From Paludibacteraceae bacterium (GTDB taxonomy: Bacteria; Bacteroidota; Bacteroidia; Bacteroidales; Paludibacteraceae): DNA of 12,419 nt. The position numbers and the translations under genes were made by a program. Where the stretch lies: contig CAJGDW010000041.1 of the NCBI GenBank assembly GCA_904502115.1, forward strand, positions 1-12,419, given 5' to 3'. The notes below the pieces were generated by a model that worked only from the letters and a program-made list of their open reading frames with translations, did no database searches and was not told the DNA's origin. How positions within the stretch are numbered: the stretch's first letter is position 1; each line of letters opens with the position of its first letter. Positions 7,089 to 12,419 of this stretch are shown here, piece after piece.

Positions 7089-7120
7089 AAAAAGCTCGAT
7101 TCTACTGAATCGAGCTTTTT
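7089..7120. terminator. Bidirectional intrinsic terminator between htpG and the Wzz-like gene
   Basis: A perfect 14-bp inverted repeat has arms 7089-7102 (AAAAAGCTCGATTC) and 7107-7120 around a TACT loop. The arm ends supply a U-tract on either strand. It lies 20 nt after the htpG stop and 16 nt beyond the stop of the convergent Wzz-like gene, so it can end transcription from both sides. Confidence 0.92.
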
Positions 7121-7136
7121 ATGTATCATTAAATAA

Positions 7137-8078
7137 CTATTTCTTAATAAACGCAACTATTTCTTTACGATAAGTAAATACCAACAACAAACAGTACATT
7201 AACAGAACCGATACAAATACGTATTTTTTATAAGTTAATCGCCAGTGCGTTGGCGGAGTTGCATTCAATGCCATGGGCGATATTACCTCAATGGGTTCAC
7301 TGCTGTAATCCAAGATATTTTGGTAACCCAACATCTTTTCATTTAACTCAATAATATCCTTATAAATCAACTGAGGTTGTTTGCGAAATAGCATAGACAT
7401 CGCACTCGAATTTTCGTTGATAGGAATTGATTTTCTTGAGTTTTCAAAGTACTCAATATTGCGTAAACTATCTAGTTTGGCTATCTCGTTTTGTATTACT
7501 TCGATGTTATGACGAAGACCTGACAAACGCATTTGATTCTCTTTATGCACGTAAGGATCATTCTTGAAGTAATTTACAATAGCATCACCCCACAAACGAA
7601 TGGTAGAAGAATCTTTACTGCGTACTTCTACAGCAAAAATATCCGACACAACAGGAATGCCTTCTTTTTGGGAAGTTTTATTTTTTAGTTCTACTTTATA
7701 ACCCGTATTCAACGTATCTGTAGGATATACATAAGAAGGGAACAAGCCACGATAAGATACGATAGCATTAGCAGGCACTTTTAAATTTTTCATAATAACA
7801 TCGCCCGATTCCTTAGACAATGATTGCAATGTGCTAATATAATCGCTACTTTGTCCTACGCGCACTTTTACCAACATATTGCCAGAATAAACAGGATTAA
7901 AATACTCAGGCAACAAGATTGCTACTCCCAAACCTATAAGAACAGCAAGGAGCATAAAATACCATTTTTTTAATGCAAATCGGACTAAAAAAAGGATAGG
8001 CGAAAACACATACCTATTGAAGAGTTCTACACCCCATTTTATTAAGTCCAATAAATCATATTCTTTTTTGTGTTCCAT
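7137..8078 (-). CDS. Wzz / chain-length-determinant-like inner-membrane protein
   Basis: A 313-residue protein with polysaccharide co-polymerase topology: a cytoplasmic N-terminal segment starting YDLLDLIKWG, TM1 at about 39-57, a large periplasmic domain at about 58-284, TM2 at about 285-303 and a short basic tail. Residues 177-260 are rich in predicted helix or coiled coil (LRHNIEVIQNEIAKLDSLRN). A proline-rich stretch precedes TM2 (ISPMALNATPPTHW), as in Wzz proteins. Family members set the length of O-antigen or capsule chains. No tyrosine-kinase domain, glycosyltransferase, flippase or polymerase is adjacent, so the substrate is unknown. It follows the LysM-glucosaminidase gene by 17 nt and probably shares its transcript. 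Family assignment rests on topology and motifs, so I am fairly but not fully sure. Confidence 0.72.
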   Translation of the reverse strand: MEHKKEYDLLDLIKWGVELFNRYVFSPILFLVRFALKKWYFMLLAVLIGLGVAILLPEYFNPVYSGNMLVKVRVGQSSDYISTLQSLSKESGDVIMKNLKVPANAIVSYRGLFPSYVYPTDTLNTGYKVELKNKTSQKEGIPVVSDIFAVEVRSKDSSTIRLWGDAIVNYFKNDPYVHKENQMRLSGLRHNIEVIQNEIAKLDSLRNIEYFENSRKSIPINENSSAMSMLFRKQPQLIYKDIIELNEKMLGYQNILDYSSEPIEVISPMALNATPPTHWRLTYKKYVFVSVLLMYCLLLVFTYRKEIVAFIKK

Positions 8079-8095
8079 ATCTTATTTAATTTAGA

Positions 8096-8989
8096 TTAGC
8101 GTAATTTTAAGCGTTTTCCTTCTACTGCCTTTTGGGTATATTCCATGTTGTTCAAATCGTACAATTTGTGCAAACGAATACCATATTGTTGCGAAATGCT
8201 GTGCATTGACTCACCAGCTTGAATAACATGATATCCTTTACCCTCTTCGACTGATTTCTTTTTTCGTTGAAGATATACTATTTCGCCCTCTTCGGGTTGG
8301 CGTGTTTTACGATCTACATCGTTGTAGCTGCAAATACATGAGAAGGGGATTTTGTGTGCTTTAGCAATGGTATAGTACGATTCTCCTTTTTGTACAATCA
8401 CGTATTTTAAACCTTGATTGTTTTTAATTGCTTGTTGCTTAACTGGAGTCTTTGCATCGCTGGATGTTGTTTTATACGATTCTGTATCAAAACGTTGCAA
8501 ATTATTCTCTTCGATTAGTGTAATAAGGCGTTTAGCATAATTAGGATCGGTAGCATAACCGGCTTGTTTTAAACCTTTTGCCCATCCTTTGTAATCGGTT
8601 CTATCCAACTCAAACAAGAAAGCGTAACGCGATTTATTTTTCAAGAACAAAGAGTGGTCGATAAAAGAGTCTTCAGCACGATCGTATTTACGGAAACACT
8701 CATTCTTTTTATCATCATCATGATATACACGTTCACCATCCCAATCGTTGTGGCATTTGATTCCAAAGTGATTATTGGCTTTTACAGCCAACTCCGATTT
8801 ACCTACGCCCGATTCCAAAATACCTTGCGCCAAGGTGATACTTGCAGGAATTCCGTAATCGTTCATTTCGCGCATAGCGATGTTCTTATATTTCTCTATA
8901 TAAGCATCATATTGAGCATACAACGGTAGCGACAAAAAAAACAGAAGCGACAAAACAACTCCTACCAAACGAAATCTATTTTTTTGCAT
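8096..8989 (-). CDS. Secreted glucosaminidase (GH73-like) with two C-terminal LysM domains
   Basis: A 297-residue peptidoglycan hydrolase. Residues 1-25 are a signal peptide (hydrophobic core, LYA|Q). Residues about 27-168 form a glucosaminidase domain of the FlgJ/Auto type: ITLAQGILESGVGKS puts the catalytic glutamate at Glu59, followed by ANNHFGIKC (71-79) and the YATDPNYAKRLITLIE helix (145-160). Such enzymes cut the glycan strand beside N-acetylglucosamine. Two LysM peptidoglycan-binding modules follow, at about 196-239 (YVIVQKGESYYTIAKAH) and 253-296 (YHVIQAGESMHSISQQYG). The start ATG at 8987-8989 is set by the signal peptide. It is the first gene of a two-gene minus-strand unit with the Wzz-like gene, and diverges from cdd. 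Confidence 0.93.
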   Translation of the reverse strand: MQKNRFRLVGVVLSLLFFLSLPLYAQYDAYIEKYKNIAMREMNDYGIPASITLAQGILESGVGKSELAVKANNHFGIKCHNDWDGERVYHDDDKKNECFRKYDRAEDSFIDHSLFLKNKSRYAFLFELDRTDYKGWAKGLKQAGYATDPNYAKRLITLIEENNLQRFDTESYKTTSSDAKTPVKQQAIKNNQGLKYVIVQKGESYYTIAKAHKIPFSCICSYNDVDRKTRQPEEGEIVYLQRKKKSVEEGKGYHVIQAGESMHSISQQYGIRLHKLYDLNNMEYTQKAVEGKRLKLR

Positions 8990-9011
8990 ATCGATATTTT
9001 TTATTTGGTTA

Positions 9012-9019
9012 CAAAAGTA
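9012..9019 (-). promoter_or_regulatory. Predicted promoter of the glucosaminidase operon (-7 box TACTTTTG)
   Basis: On the minus strand TACTTTTG matches TAnnTTTG and lies 22 nt before the ATG at 8989. The -33 region is weak (only GGTTTT, about 18 nt upstream). Confidence 0.55.
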
Positions 9020-9033
9020 ATCGTTTTTACGAT
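9020..9033. repeat. Small inverted repeat between divergent promoters
   Basis: ATCGT (9020-9024) and ACGAT (9029-9033) flank TTTT. It directly abuts the minus-strand -7 box and lies upstream of the cdd -33 box, so it is placed where an operator acting on either gene could sit. It is short, and chance is possible. Confidence 0.3.
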
Positions 9034-9048
9034 ATTTAAAACCTATTT

Positions 9049-9080
9049 TTTGTAAAATTCTTGAAATTCACGTACTTTTG
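9049..9080 (+). promoter_or_regulatory. Predicted cdd-lpt-ribBA operon promoter (TTTG-N20-TACTTTTG)
   Basis: TTTG at 9049-9052 and TACTTTTG at 9073-9080, spaced by 20 nt, are a near-ideal Bacteroidota promoter. The -7 box ends 7 nt before the ATG at 9088, predicting a leader of only a few bases. This decides the start of cdd: the alternative TTG at 9061 would lie inside the promoter. Confidence 0.8.
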
Positions 9081-9087
9081 TGCTACA

Positions 9088-9522
9088 ATGGAGAAAAAAT
9101 TAACAACATCCTTATCGGAAGCAGACTTGAAATTAATTGAAGCGGCAAAACAAGCGGCTTTAACTGCTTATGCTCCTTATTCTCAGTTTCACGTGGGAGC
9201 AGCTGTACTGCTTTCGGATGGTCGCATTGTAAAAGGTTCTAACCAAGAAAACAAAGCGTACGGTTCATGCGTATGCGCCGAACGAGTAGCATTGCTATAC
9301 GCAACAGCTAATTACGCTACCACCCCACCCGTTTCCATTGCTATTTGCGCCATGCAAAACAATACCTATATGGCGCAACCCGTTACTCCTTGTGGCGAAT
9401 GCAGGCAAGTACTCATGGAAATGCAAACGCGCTTTCAAACCCCCATTCGCGTTGTTATGTACGGAACAGAACATAGTTTAGTAGCAACAGACGCATCGCT
9501 ACTGCTTCCAGCATCCTTTTAA
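9088..9522 (+). CDS. cdd: Cytidine deaminase
   Basis: A 144-residue zinc enzyme of pyrimidine salvage that converts cytidine and deoxycytidine to uridine and deoxyuridine. The homotetrameric CDA signatures are complete: substrate-binding FHVGAA (34-39) and NQEN (52-55), the CAER motif with zinc ligand Cys63 and proton-shuttle Glu65, and PCGECRQ with zinc ligands Cys102 and Cys105. The length is normal for the short form. I start at the ATG at 9088; extending to the TTG at 9061 would add nine residues encoded by the promoter. First gene of an operon, with the LptF/LptG permease 14 nt downstream. Confidence 0.96.
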   Translation: MEKKLTTSLSEADLKLIEAAKQAALTAYAPYSQFHVGAAVLLSDGRIVKGSNQENKAYGSCVCAERVALLYATANYATTPPVSIAICAMQNNTYMAQPVTPCGECRQVLMEMQTRFQTPIRVVMYGTEHSLVATDASLLLPASF

Positions 9523-9536
9523 ACCACATTAGCACC

Positions 9537-11027
9537 ATGGCTGGCATTAAGCACTTAGACCGCTACATACTCAAAAACTTCTTTAGAACGTTTTCTACTA
9601 CGTTCTTTGCAAGTATTTTTGTATTGCTGATGCAGTTTGTATTTCGGTACATAGATGACTTTGTCGGCAAGGGCGTTGGATATGGAATTATGGCAGAATT
9701 CTTTTTTCATGCTGCCATGTCGCTTGTACCACTATCACTTCCACTCTCCATTCTTATAGGTTCGTTAATGACCTTTGGCAATTTGAGCGAACGTTTGGAA
9801 TTGATGGCCATGAAAGCAGCAGGCGTATCGCTTTTCCGCATTATGCGTCCCTTGATAATGGCCATAATCGTCCTAGCAATTGGTAGTTTTTATTTTTCAG
9901 ACTACGTACTGCCTAATGCACAAGTACGAATGTGGACCCTGGTTTTTTCAATACGCGAGAAACCGCTTGAATTAGAAATACCCAAAGGATCTTTTTACAA
10001 CGGAATCACAGGACGCAATATTTACGTCGGAGACAAAACAGGCGATGCCTTACTAGACGTGGTTATTTACGATTATTCAAATGGTTTTGAAAATACCACC
10101 ATTATTTTAGCGGATACTGGGTTTATTAGTCAAAGCGAGAACAAGAAAAAACTTATATTGCGCCTCTATAGCGGAGAAACGTTTGAGCATTTAAAGGAAA
10201 GTGGCGACAACAAACGACCCAACAAGGTCATTCCCTATCGCCGGGAAACCTTTGCACACAAAGAAATTGTCATTGACTACGATGCCAATTTCAATGAATT
10301 AGACCCAGGATTTTTGGAGCAACAATACGTTAGCAAGAATACACAAGAGTTAATGTATGCTGTCGACTCGATTGATAAGCGATTGGCAAGATTTGATTCT
10401 ACTGCCATGAAACGGATCAAAACAACCACTTACTTTAATCGCAACCAGCGAACGGCAGCCGAAAGTATTGATACTACCAATATAACCGCACAGGTTGATA
10501 CGATTGTTAATCCTAAAAAACAATACCTACAACTTTCTGACTATTACAAAAAGATGGTCATCAACACTGCTTTAACCCGTTCACGCGTAGTACAAAGCGA
10601 CATTGTAATTAGAAAGAACGATGTTGAATGGTTAAAAACAGAACAAAGACGCCACACCATAGAATGGCACAAGCGCCACACCTTGCCCTTTGCCTGCCTT
10701 ATTTTCTTGTTTATTGGGGCACCTTTAGGCGCCATTATACGCAAAGGTGGCATGGGTATGCCTCTAGTAATGTCGGTTGTATTATTTATATGCTACTACA
10801 TTATAGACAATACGGGTTATAAACTAGCACGCGAAGGTGTATGGGAAGTATGGCAAGGGATGTGGTTGAGTGCATTTATTCTTTTGCCACTAGGTATCAC
10901 ACTTACCTACATGGCAGCCAATGAACGTACCCTTACAAATGGCGAAACGTATAAAAACGTTATTAAAAAATTTTTTACTATCTTTACAAACCGATTTAAA
11001 AGAAAAAATAAAAACGAGATAATATGA
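9537..11027 (+). CDS. LptF/LptG-family permease (YjgP/YjgQ), LPS export
   Basis: A 496-residue inner-membrane permease of the LptBFG-type ABC transporter that extracts lipopolysaccharide and passes it to LptC/LptA. Three N-terminal helices lie at about 18-38, 54-79 and 103-122, with the conserved SERLELMAMKAAGVS loop (84-98) that contacts the ATPase. A periplasmic beta-jellyroll spans about 145-255. Three C-terminal helices lie at about 383-402, 408-424 and 440-460 (RHTLPFACLIFLFIGAPLGAI). E. coli LptF and LptG are about 360 residues; the extra length is a hydrophilic, probably helical block at about 256-370 between jellyroll and TM4. Whether it acts as LptF or LptG cannot be decided here, so no symbol is given. 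It lies 14 nt after cdd, and its TGA overlaps the ribBA ATG (ATGA), implying translational coupling. Confidence 0.92.
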   Translation: MAGIKHLDRYILKNFFRTFSTTFFASIFVLLMQFVFRYIDDFVGKGVGYGIMAEFFFHAAMSLVPLSLPLSILIGSLMTFGNLSERLELMAMKAAGVSLFRIMRPLIMAIIVLAIGSFYFSDYVLPNAQVRMWTLVFSIREKPLELEIPKGSFYNGITGRNIYVGDKTGDALLDVVIYDYSNGFENTTIILADTGFISQSENKKKLILRLYSGETFEHLKESGDNKRPNKVIPYRRETFAHKEIVIDYDANFNELDPGFLEQQYVSKNTQELMYAVDSIDKRLARFDSTAMKRIKTTTYFNRNQRTAAESIDTTNITAQVDTIVNPKKQYLQLSDYYKKMVINTALTRSRVVQSDIVIRKNDVEWLKTEQRRHTIEWHKRHTLPFACLIFLFIGAPLGAIIRKGGMGMPLVMSVVLFICYYIIDNTGYKLAREGVWEVWQGMWLSAFILLPLGITLTYMAANERTLTNGETYKNVIKKFFTIFTNRFKRKNKNEII

Positions 11028-12223
11028 TACTAAACACCATTGAAGAAGCATTAGCCGATTTTAAAGAAGGAAAATTTTTGATTGTAGTAGATGATGAAGA
11101 TCGTGAAAACGAAGGTGATTTTATCATAGCTGCAGAAAAAATTACACCCGAAGCCGTTAACTTTATGTTGAAAAACGGTCGTGGTGTGTTGTGCGCTCCC
11201 ATTACCGAAGACCGTTGCAGGGAGTTGGAATTGAACCGCCAAGTAGACAACAACACCTCTATCTTGGGCACTCCTTTTACCATTACCATCGATAAAATTG
11301 AGGGTTGTACTACCGGTGTATCGACTGCCGACCGCGCCGCTACCATTCGCGCCCTAGCCGATCCAACCTCAACTCCTCAAACCTTTGGTCGTCCTGGACA
11401 CATCAATCCACTATATGCTAAACAAAAGGGCGTTTTGCGCCGTGCTGGACACACCGAAGCGGCTGTCGATTTGGCACGTTTGTCGGGTTTATATCCTGCT
11501 GCTGCATTGATAGAGATTATGAACGAAGACGGCACCATGGCACGCATGCCAGATTTGCAAAAAGTAGCAAAAGAATTTGGCATTAAAATCATCACCATTA
11601 AAGACTTAATTGCTTATCGCCTTCAACAAGAATCGATTGTTGAAAAAGGCGAAACAGCTAATCTTCCTACCAAATACGGCGACTTTAAAATCATTCCATT
11701 CCGCCAACTTTCCAATGGTTTGGAACACGTAGCGCTTGTAAAAGGTACATGGGAAGAAAACGAACCCATTTTGGTAAGGGTTCACTCGTCTTGTGTTACG
11801 GGCGATATTTTTGGCTCGCTACGTTGCGAATGCGGCGACCAACTTCACAAAGCCATGGAAATGGTAGAAAAAGAAGGTAAAGGTGTTATTATTTACCTTA
11901 TTCAAGAAGGCAGAGGTATTGGTTTGATGAACAAAATCAAGGCTTACTCGTTGCAAGAACAAGGCCTAGATACCGTAGATGCCAACATCCAGCTTGGTTT
12001 CAGCCCCGACGAACGCGATTATGGCGTTGGCGCTAGCATTTTGCGCGAAATTGGCGTTAGAAAGATGCGTCTTATCTCTAACAACCCGGTTAAACGCATT
12101 GGTTTGGAAGGTTACGGACTAGAGATTGTAGAAAACGTGGGCATCGAAGTGGGTATCAACAAACACAACGAGCACTACATGCAAACCAAGAAGGAGCGCA
12201 TGGGGCATAATTTGAAGTTATAG
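11024..12223 (+). CDS. ribBA: Bifunctional 3,4-dihydroxy-2-butanone-4-phosphate synthase / GTP cyclohydrolase II
   Basis: A 399-residue fusion catalysing both entry steps of riboflavin synthesis. RibB half, about 1-200: the acidic metal/substrate loop DDEDRENEGD (23-32), CTTGVSTADRA (95-105), FGRPGHINPL (121-130) and GHTEAAVDLA with His143; it converts ribulose 5-phosphate to dihydroxybutanone phosphate and formate. RibA half, about 206-399: zinc ligands Cys257, Cys268 and Cys270 (SSCVTGDIFGSLRCECGDQ), QEGRGIGL (294-301) and DERDYGVG; it opens the GTP imidazole ring. All catalytic motifs I can check are present, so both activities are expected. The start overlaps the permease stop by 4 nt. 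No FMN riboswitch precedes it, since the upstream sequence is coding. Last gene of the operon before structured non-coding DNA. Confidence 0.98.
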   Translation: MILNTIEEALADFKEGKFLIVVDDEDRENEGDFIIAAEKITPEAVNFMLKNGRGVLCAPITEDRCRELELNRQVDNNTSILGTPFTITIDKIEGCTTGVSTADRAATIRALADPTSTPQTFGRPGHINPLYAKQKGVLRRAGHTEAAVDLARLSGLYPAAALIEIMNEDGTMARMPDLQKVAKEFGIKIITIKDLIAYRLQQESIVEKGETANLPTKYGDFKIIPFRQLSNGLEHVALVKGTWEENEPILVRVHSSCVTGDIFGSLRCECGDQLHKAMEMVEKEGKGVIIYLIQEGRGIGLMNKIKAYSLQEQGLDTVDANIQLGFSPDERDYGVGASILREIGVRKMRLISNNPVKRIGLEGYGLEIVENVGIEVGINKHNEHYMQTKKERMGHNLKL

Positions 12224-12225
12224 TC

Positions 12226-12242
12226 GCTTCGCTGCGCGAAGC
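12226..12242 (+). repeat. Short perfect hairpin just after ribBA
   Basis: GCTTCGC (12226-12232) and GCGAAGC (12236-12242) form a 7-bp stem with a TGC loop, 2 nt after the ribBA stop codon. No T-tract follows, so it is not a canonical terminator. It may protect the 3' end of the mRNA or be a dispersed palindrome. The rest of 12243-12275 shows nothing recognisable. Confidence 0.5.
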
Positions 12243-12275
12243 TCTGATGATGCGCTAACAACAATACGAACATCT

Positions 12276-12400
12276 AAAAAACTGAATTAAGAGATGCAAT
12301 TCAAGGCTTGCGAAGCCCGAAAAAGCGGAGTTTACTTGGCGTAAATGAGCATTTTGAGGGCAAGCATAACGCAGAATTGCGCTCTTAATTCAGTTTTTTT
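12276..12400. other. Large compound palindrome downstream of ribBA (terminator-like; possible ncRNA or MITE-like element)
   Basis: The ends pair over about 26 bp. The 18-bp left end at 12276-12293 (AAAAAACTGAATTAAGAG) pairs with 12382-12399. After one bulged A and a G-U pair, GCAATTC (12296-12302) pairs with GAATTGC (12374-12380). The 71-nt interior holds two local hairpins: GGCTT-GCG-AAGCC (12305-12317) and TTTAC-TTGGC-GTAAA (12331-12345). GCTTGC (12306-12311) can instead pair with GCAAGC (12360-12365), extending the rod. The plus strand ends in T7 and the minus strand in T6, so either strand has terminator geometry. No ORF or TAnnTTTG box is inside. A terminator for ribBA is the minimal reading; the size and internal order are far beyond what termination needs. 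Confidence 0.6.
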
Positions 12401-12419
12401 ATCCCCAAATAATATTAAC

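Noticed and set aside
10980..11023. FMN riboswitch upstream of ribBA
   Set aside because: ribBA overlaps the permease gene by 4 nt and the upstream DNA is coding, with no RFN-element sequence blocks.
12276..12400. Integron attC site or retron msr-msd
   Set aside because: The ends lack the attC core sites (RYYYAAC and GTTRRRY), and no reverse transcriptase gene is visible on either side within the window.

Overview
The window looks like ordinary chromosomal DNA from a member of the Bacteroidota, most likely order Bacteroidales. The evidence is the Bacteroidales-type HtpG, a type IX secretion plug-family protein, a Na+-pumping NQR operon, a ribBA fusion, and Bacteroidota-style -7 boxes (TAnnTTTG) in front of every transcription unit. 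I cannot name genus or species. There are no transposase, phage, CRISPR, tRNA or rRNA genes.

Layout, left to right. (1) Positions 1-2240, minus strand: nqrA then nqrB, the first two genes of the Na+-translocating NADH:quinone reductase; nqrB runs off the left edge. (2) Positions 2241-2478: a divergent intergenic region with the nqr promoter, an octanucleotide repeat array, and a small palindromic element sitting in that array between 7-bp direct repeats. (3) Positions 2479-4123, plus: a T9SS plug-family (DUF5103) protein and a small DUF486 membrane protein. (4) Positions 4202-4930, plus: an OmpR-family response regulator with no kinase nearby. (5) Positions 5014-7068, plus: htpG (bacterial Hsp90), with a leader holding a hairpin and a seven-codon in-frame mini-ORF, closed by a strong bidirectional terminator. 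(6) Positions 7137-8989, minus: a two-gene unit, first a secreted LysM-glucosaminidase, then a Wzz-like two-TM inner-membrane protein. (7) Positions 9088-12223, plus: an operon of cytidine deaminase, LptF/LptG-family permease and bifunctional ribBA. (8) Positions 12224-12419: non-coding, with a small hairpin and a roughly 124-nt compound palindrome.

The gene content is mostly housekeeping: respiration, envelope biogenesis (LPS transport, peptidoglycan hydrolysis, a chain-length-determinant-like protein), protein folding, nucleotide salvage and flavin synthesis. NQR is flavin-rich and RibBA starts riboflavin synthesis, but they lie about 9 kb apart in separate units, so this is a metabolic rather than a regulatory link. 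I found no clearly new multi-gene system. The more unusual signals are non-coding: the palindrome with target-duplication-like flanks at 2372-2416, the large structured element at 12276-12400, the htpG leader, and promoters so close to two start codons that leaderless transcripts are predicted.
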